DNA from: Sunxiuqinia indica
GTDB taxonomy: Bacteria; Bacteroidota; Bacteroidia; Bacteroidales; Prolixibacteraceae
Assembly (NCBI RefSeq): GCF_009847015.1
Contig: NZ_WVEM01000002.1
Location: 463,006 to 527,005 of the forward strand
DNA: 64,000 bases
Direction: 5' to 3'
Positions 1 to 8,545 of the stretch are shown in pieces. Both the position numbers and the translations under genes were made by a program. Within the stretch, counting starts at the first letter, position 1; the number at the start of each line of letters is the position of its first letter. Below the pieces are notes generated by a model, which worked only from the letters and a program-made list of their open reading frames with translations, made no database searches and was not told where the DNA came from.

Positions 1-269
1 TTCCTATCGCCAATGAAAAGATGGATTTATTATTTCCAGTTTCCGAAATTGTATTTATCAAGTATGATCAGGCTGTTGAGTTTGAATTGGAGGAGCTGGA
101 TTTTACCCAGGGGTTGAGGTTGTTGTTACAACAAATCTGGGTTCCGCCAAAGCCGGAGAATGTTGAGATCTTATTCGATAAACTTGAACAACTTTCCTTT
201 TTACAGCTAACCTATTCGGACACTGACAGAGCTTTGGAAACCATTGAAGATATATTTGCTCATGAATAA
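1..269 (+). CDS. C-terminal fragment of a probable HprK-like kinase-fold protein (partial)
   Basis: The frame is open from base 3 to a TAA at 267-269, so this is the end of a gene that begins before the window; the ATG at 21 is probably internal. The visible 89 residues have a pattern (hydrophobic strand, a helix, then VPPKPENVEILFDKLEQLSF and a closing LTYSD) resembling the C-terminus of HPr kinase/PEPCK-fold HprK-like proteins. The following gene overlaps it by 8 bases (ATGAATAA) and is a nucleotidyltransferase-like protein; HprK-like and NTP_transf_5 proteins are known to be found together in polysaccharide and peptide-modification loci. The fold assignment rests on a short tail and is tentative; a PqqD-like or unrelated small protein is the alternative. 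Confidence 0.5.
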   Translation, partial: PIANEKMDLLFPVSEIVFIKYDQAVEFELEELDFTQGLRLLLQQIWVPPKPENVEILFDKLEQLSFLQLTYSDTDRALETIEDIFAHE

Positions 270-1380
270 AAAGGAGCTTTTTTATTTTGTCGGTAAATGT
301 TTGACAATTCAAAAGCACTCTGACTTCAGGGACGAGTTGATTCGAAAGGTTGATCAGGTCGATTGGTATGACTTTGTATCCTTGTGCAGTGATCATCTTG
401 TAATGCCTGCAATTTACGTCCGGTTCGATAAAGCTAATGTCTTAGGATATCTCCCTGATGAGTTGGTCGATCATCTGCGCCAGATTTATGAGATGAACAC
501 CGGAAGGAATCGCAAAATTCTGACACAGGTTTCGGAGATTACAGCGTTATTGAATAAGGAAAACATCAAGCCCACCTTCCTAAAGGGCGTTGCCTACATT
601 TTAGACGATGTTTATTCAGACGTTGGTGAGCGTATGATGAATGATATCGACTTTTTGGTTGATGAAAGGGATTATCTCAAGTGTGCAGGATTGCTGAAAT
701 CAAAAGGATATCAGCAAGAGGAAGAAACGCCGGGATACATTGATGTGGCTGATTCGAAGCATTATCCTCGACTTTTTCATCCGGAGTGGGGTGCCGCAGT
801 GGAAATTCATCGCATCCCTGTGGATCAGGCATATTTGAATCAGTTTAATTCGTCGCTAATCGATCGGGAAAAAGTATTCGCAAAGAAATTATTGGGATGC
901 TATGTTCCATCTGATAAGCATAAGCTGGTGCATTCATTTATACATAGTCAGCTTTCGAATGAAGGGCATTTGTACGGAATGATATCATTGCGCGGTTTGT
1001 GCGATTTGAGCAAACTTGCTGAACGTTATTCGTTAAACGAGGCGTTGTCATTCATAAAGCCGAAGCACAAAGCGATTGCCTATTTTGCTTTAGCTGATAG
1101 AATATTAGGAGAAGAACGAGCGTTCTTCGAGCACCGAAATATATCCTATTCTATTTTGAAGACGAAACATATATTGGGTATTCGATTTAAAATCTTCCGA
1201 ACTATTTTTCGAAGCCTTATTTTCTTTTCGCAGCGTATTATTGGCGGATATATTTTGCTGCCAATATCAGCCATTTTCATTAAAAGAAAGAGAGAGTATC
1301 TAATGCGTAGGCTTCGTGATGACAGTTGGCTTAAGAACCATCGTCAGATCTGGGGGCAATTCTTTAATCGACGATTGTAA
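262..1380 (+). CDS. Nucleotidyltransferase-family protein (NTP_transf_5-like)
   Basis: A 372-residue protein. I chose the ATG at 262, which overlaps the previous stop, rather than the in-frame TTG at 244. The core motif is K108-G followed by ERMMNDIDFLV (residues 123-133), with aspartates D128 and D130 in the position of the metal-binding pair of the nucleotidyltransferase fold (PF14907-like 'uncharacterised nucleotidyltransferase'). A histidine-rich AAVEIHR segment near residue 184 also fits this family. The basic, hydrophobic C-terminal 90 residues may contact the membrane. The substrate is unknown; relatives occur with HprK-like and PqqD-like proteins in capsule or peptide clusters, and the upstream fragment here agrees with that. 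Translation is probably coupled to the upstream gene through the overlap. Confidence 0.72.
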   Translation: MNKKELFYFVGKCLTIQKHSDFRDELIRKVDQVDWYDFVSLCSDHLVMPAIYVRFDKANVLGYLPDELVDHLRQIYEMNTGRNRKILTQVSEITALLNKENIKPTFLKGVAYILDDVYSDVGERMMNDIDFLVDERDYLKCAGLLKSKGYQQEEETPGYIDVADSKHYPRLFHPEWGAAVEIHRIPVDQAYLNQFNSSLIDREKVFAKKLLGCYVPSDKHKLVHSFIHSQLSNEGHLYGMISLRGLCDLSKLAERYSLNEALSFIKPKHKAIAYFALADRILGEERAFFEHRNISYSILKTKHILGIRFKIFRTIFRSLIFFSQRIIGGYILLPISAIFIKRKREYLMRRLRDDSWLKNHRQIWGQFFNRRL

Positions 1381-1427
1381 CTTGTAGCTTCGATGAAAAT
1401 AAAGCGAGGCTATTTTAGTTTTTCGCT

Positions 1428-1679
1428 CTATTGTTTATTTTTCTTTAATGGAAAATACTTTCTTCCGACTAATTGTCCACCAAAAAATGCCCCTACAAGA
1501 ATTGGGTAAGTATATAGAGCAAACCCGATGTCGCTATAGATGCGAAGCAGAATAACAATCGGTACGGGGATGTGGATATAAATCCACCACATGAGGCTGA
1601 ACTTTTTGTGCTTGGAGCGAAGTGCCCCAAACGGAATATTAACTAGAAAAACGATCAGTGCGACGAGAAGTATCTTCAT
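1428..1679 (-). CDS. Small conserved integral membrane protein
   Basis: An 83-residue protein with three predicted membrane segments: residues 1-18, about 30-47 and 52-68. Between them lie a short basic loop (RSKHKKFS) and a conserved-looking HIPVPIVILLR segment; the tail is lysine-rich. This is the pattern of a small conserved membrane protein family seen in Bacteroidota and other bacteria that has no assigned function. It has its own start on the strand opposite to both neighbours and converges with the nucleotidyltransferase-like gene across 47 bases. I do not assign a function. Confidence 0.72.
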   Translation of the reverse strand: MKILLVALIVFLVNIPFGALRSKHKKFSLMWWIYIHIPVPIVILLRIYSDIGFALYTYPILVGAFFGGQLVGRKYFPLKKNKQ

Positions 1680-1978
1680 TAACCTATATTTGAGGTGTAA
1701 ATCTAATAATTATTTACACGCAAAAAACTGTCGTTCAAAGTGTGTTCATTTGCCCGGATTTGCTGCTATATTCTTACTTTTTATATCCGCTTAATTTTCG
1801 ATTCATTAACATCAAGTTTACATGCGATGGGCATCAATATAATATGTTGAAAATAAAACTACCTTTGCAGCTCAATTTTTGGCATCGATGGCATAGGGGT
1901 GTAGTTAAATGTATTTTTTATTGTCATCAGTGCTTATTGGGTACGAAGAACATGTTGTTCTTCGATTAAATAAATACA
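1680..1978 (+). other. Intergenic region and probable long 5' leader of the RNA helicase gene
   Basis: About 300 AT-rich bases between two divergent genes. Open frames inside it have no family character and I treat them as spurious. The only strong element is the palindrome at 1944-1964 described separately. Cold-shock DEAD-box helicase mRNAs often have long structured leaders, so a regulated leader is plausible, but I found no convincing promoter or cold-shock motif. Confidence 0.4.
1944..1964 (+). promoter_or_regulatory. Perfect 9-bp hairpin just before the helicase start codon
   Basis: CGAAGAACA (1944-1952) is followed by a TGT loop and its exact reverse complement TGTTCTTCG (1956-1964). 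It ends 14 bases before the ATG at 1979. There is no following T-run, so it is not a terminator. In RNA it could block ribosome access or serve as the target of the helicase it precedes; as DNA it could be an operator. The structure is seen; the role is inferred. Confidence 0.55.
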
Positions 1979-3697
1979 ATGATGACATTTGAACAGACGG
2001 GTATTAAACCCGAACTGCTTAGCGCCATTTCAGAAATGGGCTTTGAGCAACCGACTCCTATTCAGGAGAAAACCATTCCACATCTTATCAATAATAAAAA
2101 CGACTTGATTGCACTGGCGCAAACGGGTACAGGTAAAACTGCGGCCTTTGGCTTGCCTATTTTGCATAATTGCGATGTAAACAAAAAGGATATTCAGGCT
2201 TTAATTTTGTGTCCGACCCGCGAGTTGTGTTTGCAAATTAGTCGCGACTTGGATGCTTTTTCCAAGAATCTGAAAGGATTTAAAAATATTCCGGTATACG
2301 GCGGTGCTGATATCGGCAAGCAAATGCGTGAATTGCGAAATGGCGGGCAGGTTGTTGTAGGAACGCCTGGGCGTGTTCATGACCTGATTCGTAGAAAGGT
2401 ATTAAATGTGAGCCAAATTCGTTGGATGGTTTTAGACGAGGCTGACGAAATGTTGAACATGGGTTTCAAAGAGGAGCTTGATGCTATCTTAGCACAAACT
2501 CCTGCGATTAAGCAGACCTTGCTTTTTTCGGCAACCATGCCGAAAGAGATTGCCAACATGACTAAAAAATATTTGAATTCGCCGGATGAAATCGCTGTTG
2601 GGCGTAAAAACGAAGGTGCTGCAAATGTGGAGCATCATTACTATGTTGTGCATGCAAAAGATAAATATGCTACCTTGAAACGAGTGGCTGACAATTATCC
2701 AAATTGTTATGCGATTGTTTTTTGCCGTACCCGCATGGAAACCCGTGATGTGGCTGAGAAATTGATGGCTGATGGTTACAATGCTGATGCTTTGCATGGC
2801 GATTTGTCGCAGGCTCAACGTGATTATGTGATGAGCCGTTTCAGAACAGGACAGTTGCAGATGTTGGTTGCCACCGATGTGGCCGCTCGTGGATTAGATG
2901 TTAACAGTCTGAGCCACGTGATCAATTATAGTTTGCCGGATGATCCTGAAGCATATATCCACCGTAGTGGGCGTACCGGTAGAGCGGGGAAAAGCGGAAT
3001 TGCGGTTTCGATTTTGCATATGCGCGAAACCGGAAAACTGAAACAAATTGAACGGATCTCAAATAAAAGGTTCGAACGCAAAGAAGTGCCCGGAGGAGAG
3101 GAAATTTGTAAGGTTCAATTGATGCACCTTGTTGATAAAGTTGCTGAAATTGAGGTGAACGATTCGAAGATCGATCCTTACATGGTTGAAATCATGGATA
3201 AGTTTGCAGGCTTGAGTGCCGAAGAAATCTTAAAGCGATTTGTTTCGGTAGAGTTCAATCGTTTCCTGGATTATTACAAGAATGCTCCGGATTTGAATGT
3301 TCGTGGACAGGAACGGAAAACTGTTGACAAGCGTGGAGGACGACGTGGCGAATCGGGAGGAGACAGCATGAATTTTAGCCGTTTATTCGTTAATGCGGGT
3401 AAAAAACAAAATCTGAATGCATCTCGCCTTTTAGGTTTGATCAATGATCACTCTACACGAAAAAATATAGAGATTGGTAAGATTGATATTCAGCGTAAAT
3501 TTTCTTTCTTCGAAATCGACAGCCGATTCGAAAAGGAACTGATTCAATCCATGAACCAGTCATCAATTGATGGACATCAGCTTGAAGTTGATCGGGTGAC
3601 AGGTGAGGAGCGGGTGTCACATCCGAAAATAAAAGCGAAAAAGAAAAATCAATTTGAAGGCAAGCGGCCTGCAAAGCGAAAAAGAACCAGACGATAA
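1979..3697 (+). CDS. deaD: DEAD-box ATP-dependent RNA helicase with DbpA-like RNA-binding domain
   Basis: A 572-residue RNA helicase. All core motifs are present: Q motif (GFEQPTPIQ, near 20), motif I AQTGTGKT, Ia PTRELC, Ib TPGR, II DEAD, III SAT, IV VFCRT, V TDVAARGLDV and VI HRSGRTGRAGK. After a linker, residues about 465-540 (FSRLFVNAGKK... through ...DIQRKFSFFEI) match the DbpA-type RNA-binding domain, which in E. coli DbpA and CsdA directs activity to structured RNA and ribosome assembly. The C-terminus is very basic (KIKAKKKN, KRKRTRR). The likely role is ribosome biogenesis or cold adaptation. The gene is monocistronic, with a hairpin before its start and a strong terminator after it. 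Two in-frame ATGs occur at 1979 and 1982. Confidence 0.95.
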   Translation: MMTFEQTGIKPELLSAISEMGFEQPTPIQEKTIPHLINNKNDLIALAQTGTGKTAAFGLPILHNCDVNKKDIQALILCPTRELCLQISRDLDAFSKNLKGFKNIPVYGGADIGKQMRELRNGGQVVVGTPGRVHDLIRRKVLNVSQIRWMVLDEADEMLNMGFKEELDAILAQTPAIKQTLLFSATMPKEIANMTKKYLNSPDEIAVGRKNEGAANVEHHYYVVHAKDKYATLKRVADNYPNCYAIVFCRTRMETRDVAEKLMADGYNADALHGDLSQAQRDYVMSRFRTGQLQMLVATDVAARGLDVNSLSHVINYSLPDDPEAYIHRSGRTGRAGKSGIAVSILHMRETGKLKQIERISNKRFERKEVPGGEEICKVQLMHLVDKVAEIEVNDSKIDPYMVEIMDKFAGLSAEEILKRFVSVEFNRFLDYYKNAPDLNVRGQERKTVDKRGGRRGESGGDSMNFSRLFVNAGKKQNLNASRLLGLINDHSTRKNIEIGKIDIQRKFSFFEIDSRFEKELIQSMNQSSIDGHQLEVDRVTGEERVSHPKIKAKKKNQFEGKRPAKRKRTRR

Positions 3698-3705
3698 TAA
3701 ATCAA

Positions 3706-3745
3706 AAAAGAACAGGCTTCACATTAATGTGGAGCCTGTTCTTTT
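3706..3745 (+). terminator. Strong intrinsic terminator after the RNA helicase gene
   Basis: AAAAGAACAGGCT and AGCCTGTTCTTTT form the arms of a near-perfect stem, with one G-U pair, extending inward through CACAT/ATGTG and ending in T-rich sequence. It begins 9 bases after the helicase stop. The symmetric A and T flanks make it usable from both strands, so it can also end the convergent small HTH gene. Confidence 0.9.
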
Positions 3746-3764
3746 ATTTATAAGTTTCGTTTTT

Positions 3765-4019
3765 TTAGTGGACTTCGTCAGCCAGTAATTCTTTGGCCCG
3801 CTCTAATATTTTTGAATCATCGATTAATACAACTCCTCCATTGGGACCTGGCTCGATATGGAGACCTACTGATTTACCACGGTCGTAATTTGCGCCTCCA
3901 AAATAATTCCTGACGGTTTCTACTTCAATGTCAAACTCGTGCGCAAGTTGGCGGATTGAACCGTCAGGCAAACTGTCTTTAATTTTACGCAATTCATTAA
4001 AAGTGATTTTTTTATCCAT
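3765..4019 (-). CDS. Small putative helix-turn-helix DNA-binding protein
   Basis: An 84-residue protein. Residues about 18-42 (DGSIRQLAHEFDIEVETVRN) read as a helix-turn-helix: the turn is around the EFDIEVE segment and the probable recognition helix around VETVRNYFG. A glycine-rich EPGPNGGVV strand turn and an acidic helical tail follow. It resembles small conserved DNA-binding proteins of Bacteroidota without a named function. It is convergent with the helicase gene and sits alone, with about 310 bases of non-coding sequence upstream that probably hold its promoter. The DNA target is unknown. Confidence 0.7.
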   Translation of the reverse strand: MDKKITFNELRKIKDSLPDGSIRQLAHEFDIEVETVRNYFGGANYDRGKSVGLHIEPGPNGGVVLIDDSKILERAKELLADEVH

Positions 4020-4332
4020 GGCAGTAAAATTTTATGGGTTATACAACTATTCGTTACTAATAACTCCCTTAAAGTTAAAATTAATAAATTAATAACGTAT
4101 AGATGTAACTGAAGACCGATATAAAATTTGTATGTTTTTTAAAAGGTTTGCTAAATCAAATCGTTTTTAATCATTTTGGAAGCTTTAAATAATGGGCGTT
4201 TGGTGAAATGTGTCTTGATATATAGGGGGTTAGATGTTAAAAAACATTTAACGTTTTTTAGCAAATGATTTTTACAATGACTTTGTTTACGAGCCCAAAA
4301 ATTTCAACTTCTGTAAAGGTTGATCTTGATTC
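4020..4332. other. AT-rich intergenic region without recognised elements
   Basis: Roughly 310 AT-rich bases upstream of the small HTH gene and downstream of the NagZ-fusion gene, both on the minus strand. I found no open frame of note, no TAnnTTTG box in a useful position and no clear terminator. It presumably contains the HTH gene promoter. Confidence 0.4.
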
Positions 4333-7278
4333 TTATTTCAAACTATCGTAAAGCACTTGATGTAGAGCCGGTCTAATGTTTAAATCGAAAAGTCCGGAGT
4401 TTTCACGTGTCGGATAAACCCGATTGGAAAAGAAGATAAATAATAGATCGTTTTCCGGGTCAGCCCAGGCAAAGGTTCCGGTGTAGCCGCTATGCCCAAA
4501 GCTTTCAGGACTTGCACTTACAGCCGGATACGCATCTTTTAGTTTATTTTCCCGATTGTCGATATAGGGTTTGTCAAACCCTAGTCCCCGGCGATTTTCA
4601 TTTTCAGGGTATTGAATACGAGTGAACTCACGGACACTGGCCGAATCGAGTAATTGCTGGTTAGCGTATTTTCCATACTGCAAGTACATCTGCATAATTT
4701 TAGCCAAGTCAGTTGCTGTTCCAAACAGCCCTGCGTTTCCCGAAACACCGCCCATCATAGAAGCTCCTTCATCGTGAACGAAACCTTGCAACAACTCTTT
4801 TCTGAAAACATTGTCTTGCTCTGTAGGCACAATTACTTGCTGAGGAAAATATCTATACGCATTGTATGTCACCGAGCTTGCTCCCAGCGGAAGATAAAAC
4901 TCTTTTTTGAGGTAATTCTCGTAATTCTCGCCTGTTAAATCCTCAATCACTCTAGGGAATAGATAGAAACCCAATCCGGAATAAGTATATTTTTTTCGCG
5001 GAAGTAACCTGGAATCTCTTATTTCCGAGTAAATTTCATCGACATAGTGGTTGTTCATATATAGATGAGAGGACACCCTTAAATTAAAAGTTGTCGTTGG
5101 ATGATCTCTGAAAACAGAACTCTTTAGTTGGCCGTTTTTTCGAACCGTTTTTTCGTAGTAATTGATCCAGGGAAGGAGGCCGGCTTGATGAGCCAAAATC
5201 TCACGACTGGTTATTTTGTCCTTGTTGGAGTTCCGAAAATCGGGCCAATAAAAAGAAAATGGCAGGTCAAGATCGATTTTTTTTTCGCTGTGAAGTTTGA
5301 TCAAAGCCGGCAGTGGGCCGGTAATTTTGGTTAGCGAGGCCCAATCATAAATGTCCGTCTTTTCAACCGATCGTTTTTTGTCGTAAGTGAAGTAACCATA
5401 GCATTTGTGAAATACAACCTGACCATCTTTGGCTACTAATATCTGACATCCGGGAAAAGCCTTCTCTTTCAGCCCGCGGTTAACAATACTGTCAATCTTG
5501 AAATTCAGAAAAGATGAAGACATCCCAACTTCTTCAGGTATGGAATATTTAAAGCGGCCATTTTTTTTTATCGAGATGCCTTGGTTCATTAAAAAGTCGT
5601 CATTGACGCGCACCGGAAGTTTCCCATTCACATCAATCCCCCCAAATATTGCCTGAGCCGCTAGTTCTTGAGTGGTTTGGTTTTCCTGATAGGTGATTAG
5701 CAGGGCATCCGAGTGTTTCGCATTATTTAGGTAATTCAATGCATAAGGATTACCGAACAGAACCGTTATCTGTTTTGTCGGCGAAAAAGCTTCCAGGGCA
5801 TTATTAATAATTGGGCTAAGTCCATAATGCCCGGAAATACTGAGCCGCATGTCATGAATGCCAACAACAATTAAATTGTACGGTTTCAGTTCGAGCTTCA
5901 GTTTTTCGATATCTTTTTGAGTCGCATTTTTAGCAAGATTGAAAAAATCTACGGCCATGTAATTAGCCAGCATTTTCTGAAAATAGGTTTCATGAGCTGT
6001 CCCAATCGAAATGGCAGCAATTTTTAACGTATCCAGTTTTTGCAGAGGCAATAACTGGTTGTTGTTGTTTAACAGCGTTAACGATTGCTCGTGCAATTGC
6101 CTTTTTGTCGCCTGGTATTCAGGTTTGTCGTAATCTGTAGCTATTCCATCAATGACGCATTTTTTGTATTCATCGAGCTTGAGCCACTTTTTCAGAGCCA
6201 GGATTTTACGGCATTTGTGATTGATGGCATCTTCAGACAGGTCGCCATTTTCGATGGCTTGCTTTACAGCTTTTATTCGTTCCCCCAGGTTGGGAACAAT
6301 CTCCATCATATCGTTTCCGGCTATAAGCGCTTTTACAGTTGCTTCCCCATCTGAAAATTGTTTGCTGACACCATGCATGTTCATCGCATCAGTTATCACC
6401 AGTCCCTGAAATCCAAGGTCGTCAATTAGTTTATTCTGCACCAGATTAGTTGACAGTGACGCCGGAATGTTGCTTTCCGGATCGTATGCTTCGACGTGTA
6501 AATGTGCGGTCATTATTCCACCAACGCCTTTCTTAATCAGGTAGGTGAAGGGGAAAAGTTCAATGGAGTCAAGTCGTTCAATACTGTGCTTAATGACAGG
6601 CAGTCCCAAGTGCGAATCGGTTTGAGTATCTCCATGTCCGGGAAAGTGCTTGGCAACGGCTAAAATCCCCGCATCCTGCATCCCTTTGGTGTAAAGCCAG
6701 GTTTTTCGAGCAACATTTTGCGGGTCTTCTCCAAACGATCGGTAGTTAATCACCGGATTATCCGGGTTGCTGTTTACATCGGCAACAGGTGCAAAATTAA
6801 TGTGCACCCCAATGCGTTTCATTTGTTCACCAATTTCGTAACCCATCTGATAGATTAAGCTATCTTGTTGAATGGCTCCAAGTGCCATCTGAACAGGATA
6901 CTTGGGTGCTCCTGTTAATCGGAATCCGGGTCCCCATTCGCCATCCATCGTAATCAACAAAGGAATTTCACTTTCAGCTTGAAGTTGATTGGTGATTTTA
7001 GCTTGTCGTTCAGGGGTGCCTTGCATGAATATTATTCCACCAATATGAAAGTCTTTTATTTTACTTAAAATTTCAGCATTTTCAGGGAGGTCTTTTTGGG
7101 AGTAAACCTGTGCAATAAACAGCTGACCAATCTTTTCGTCCAAACTCATTTGTTTCAGGGTGGAGTCTACCCATGAGTCATTGGTATAGTTAAGAAAATC
7201 GGGCTTGTTTTCTGCAAAAGAAAATAAAACAGGCAAGCACAGAAAGACCGAAAATAAGAGTCGGGTTAGGATTTGCAT
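4333..7278 (-). CDS. Exported GH3 beta-N-acetylhexosaminidase (NagZ-like) fused to a beta-lactamase-family serine hydrolase (AmiE-like)
   Basis: A 981-residue two-enzyme fusion with an N-terminal signal peptide (residues 1-22). Residues about 35-360 are a glycoside hydrolase family 3 barrel with the NagZ signature KHFPGHG (210-216), D221/H223 and the nucleophile region ITDAMNM with D297. A GH3 C-terminal domain follows (about 385-570). Residues about 590-981 are a class C beta-lactamase/penicillin-binding-protein fold with SLTK (S648-K651), YS at 766-767 and HSG near 925. NagZ removes GlcNAc from muropeptides. In Bacillus subtilis, nagZ, amiE (a beta-lactamase-family amidase) and namZ form one recycling operon; here the first two activities appear joined and a namZ homologue lies divergently 112 bases away. 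The amidase role of the second half is inferred from that context; esterase or DD-peptidase activity is possible. Confidence 0.9.
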   Translation of the reverse strand: MQILTRLLFSVFLCLPVLFSFAENKPDFLNYTNDSWVDSTLKQMSLDEKIGQLFIAQVYSQKDLPENAEILSKIKDFHIGGIIFMQGTPERQAKITNQLQAESEIPLLITMDGEWGPGFRLTGAPKYPVQMALGAIQQDSLIYQMGYEIGEQMKRIGVHINFAPVADVNSNPDNPVINYRSFGEDPQNVARKTWLYTKGMQDAGILAVAKHFPGHGDTQTDSHLGLPVIKHSIERLDSIELFPFTYLIKKGVGGIMTAHLHVEAYDPESNIPASLSTNLVQNKLIDDLGFQGLVITDAMNMHGVSKQFSDGEATVKALIAGNDMMEIVPNLGERIKAVKQAIENGDLSEDAINHKCRKILALKKWLKLDEYKKCVIDGIATDYDKPEYQATKRQLHEQSLTLLNNNNQLLPLQKLDTLKIAAISIGTAHETYFQKMLANYMAVDFFNLAKNATQKDIEKLKLELKPYNLIVVGIHDMRLSISGHYGLSPIINNALEAFSPTKQITVLFGNPYALNYLNNAKHSDALLITYQENQTTQELAAQAIFGGIDVNGKLPVRVNDDFLMNQGISIKKNGRFKYSIPEEVGMSSSFLNFKIDSIVNRGLKEKAFPGCQILVAKDGQVVFHKCYGYFTYDKKRSVEKTDIYDWASLTKITGPLPALIKLHSEKKIDLDLPFSFYWPDFRNSNKDKITSREILAHQAGLLPWINYYEKTVRKNGQLKSSVFRDHPTTTFNLRVSSHLYMNNHYVDEIYSEIRDSRLLPRKKYTYSGLGFYLFPRVIEDLTGENYENYLKKEFYLPLGASSVTYNAYRYFPQQVIVPTEQDNVFRKELLQGFVHDEGASMMGGVSGNAGLFGTATDLAKIMQMYLQYGKYANQQLLDSASVREFTRIQYPENENRRGLGFDKPYIDNRENKLKDAYPAVSASPESFGHSGYTGTFAWADPENDLLFIFFSNRVYPTRENSGLFDLNIRPALHQVLYDSLK

Positions 7279-7298
7279 AAATCTATTTTTACAAGCTT

Positions 7299-7306
7299 CA
7301 AAATTA
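7299..7306 (-). promoter_or_regulatory. Candidate -7 box for the NagZ-fusion gene
   Basis: On the minus strand this reads TAATTTTG, an exact match to the Bacteroidota -7 consensus TAnnTTTG, about 20 bases before the start codon. No convincing -33 TTTG lies at the expected distance. Confidence 0.45.
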
Positions 7307-7390
7307 ACAAAGATTGATCAACAGCGAAACATTGCAGTGGGTTTCAATGATGTTTTCATACCTTCGTGATAAATAAAACGACTAGCTGTT

Positions 7391-8545
7391 ATGCGTATTG
7401 TATTGCTTGTGTTTTTAGTTATCTGTTTTGAATTTGCTACAGGCGGGATCAAGCCGGGTTCCGATCAGCCCGAGAAGTATTTACCATTATTGGAGGGTAA
7501 AAAAGTGGGTTTGGTTGTTAATCATACTTCAATGGTTGGTGAGCAGCATTTACTTGATTTTTTGCTGTTAAAAGGAGTGACTGTCATGCGAGTGTTTGCG
7601 CCAGAACACGGTTTTCGCGGGAAGGCTGATGCCGGTGAAACAATAACGGATGGCAAAGACGCAGAAACGGGTGTTCAAATCGTTTCGCTATATGGCAATA
7701 ATAAAAAGCCAAAAGCAGAGCAGTTGGACGATTTAGATGTTGTGGTTTTTGATATTCAGGATGTTGGAGTTCGTTTCTACACCTATATCAGCACCATGCA
7801 CTATGTGATGGAGTCTTGCGCTGAAAATGATAAGTCATTAATTATTTTCGATCGCCCCAATCCCAATGGCGATTATGTTGCCGGGCCGGTGCTTGATCTG
7901 AAATTTAGGTCTTTTGTAGGCATGCATCCTATTCCCGTTGTACATGGTTGCACAGTAGGCGAATTGGCATTGATGATTGATGGCGAAGGTTGGCTCAATG
8001 ACCAGATAAAGTGTGATTTGAATGTGATTCCAGTGGCGAATTACAACCATAATACGCCTTATTCACTGCCCGTAAAACCGTCGCCGAATTTGCCAAATGA
8101 CCAAGCCATTCGTCTTTATCCTTCACTTTGTTTTTTTGAAGCTACCAGCGCAAGTATTGGGCGGGGAACTCAATTTCCGTTTCAGGTGATTGGTTACCCT
8201 GATGAGCAGTTTGGCGATTTCGTGTTTACACCCAAAAGTATTGATGGAATGGCGAAGAATCCAAAGCAGGAAGGTGTTACATGTTATGGTATTGATTTGC
8301 GAAATTCGTCATGTGGTAAGAAATTTACGTTATCTTACTTCCTGGAGTTTTATCATAAGTTTGACGATGAGTCTGTTTTTTTAACTCGTGAACGCTGGTT
8401 TAACTTGCTTGCGGGGACCGACAAGTTAATTCAGGAAATAAGAGCTGGTAAAAGTTGTCAGGAGATTGAAGCAAGTTGGCAAAGAGAACTGAATGAATAT
8501 CTGGCTATCCGAAAGAATTATTTATTGTACCCTGACTTTGATTGA
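7391..8545 (+). CDS. namZ: Exo-beta-N-acetylmuramidase NamZ-like (DUF1343, GH171)
   Basis: A 384-residue protein with a signal peptide (about residues 1-19). Family landmarks are GKKVGLVVNHTS near residue 37, FAPEHGFRG near 75, DAGE, DVVVFDIQDVGVRFYTY near 117, IIFDRPNPNG near 155 and a GRGTQFPFQVIG segment near 258. DUF1343 proteins were identified as exo-acting muramidases (NamZ) that release N-acetylmuramic acid from the non-reducing end of peptidoglycan fragments. It is divergent to the NagZ/serine-hydrolase fusion, and the two share a 112-base promoter region. Together they would take glycan chains apart in the periplasm. The length is typical. A weak -7-like TACCTTCG lies at 7359-7366. 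Confidence 0.92.
   Translation: MRIVLLVFLVICFEFATGGIKPGSDQPEKYLPLLEGKKVGLVVNHTSMVGEQHLLDFLLLKGVTVMRVFAPEHGFRGKADAGETITDGKDAETGVQIVSLYGNNKKPKAEQLDDLDVVVFDIQDVGVRFYTYISTMHYVMESCAENDKSLIIFDRPNPNGDYVAGPVLDLKFRSFVGMHPIPVVHGCTVGELALMIDGEGWLNDQIKCDLNVIPVANYNHNTPYSLPVKPSPNLPNDQAIRLYPSLCFFEATSASIGRGTQFPFQVIGYPDEQFGDFVFTPKSIDGMAKNPKQEGVTCYGIDLRNSSCGKKFTLSYFLEFYHKFDDESVFLTRERWFNLLAGTDKLIQEIRAGKSCQEIEASWQRELNEYLAIRKNYLLYPDFD

Noticed and set aside
103..396. 97-residue minus-strand open frame at the left edge
   Set aside because: It is antisense to two well-supported overlapping genes and has no recognisable motif.
1591..1969. Two overlapping plus-strand open frames between the small membrane protein and helicase genes
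   Set aside because: Composition is not protein-like, one overlaps the minus-strand gene, and no family character is visible; treated as leader or intergenic.
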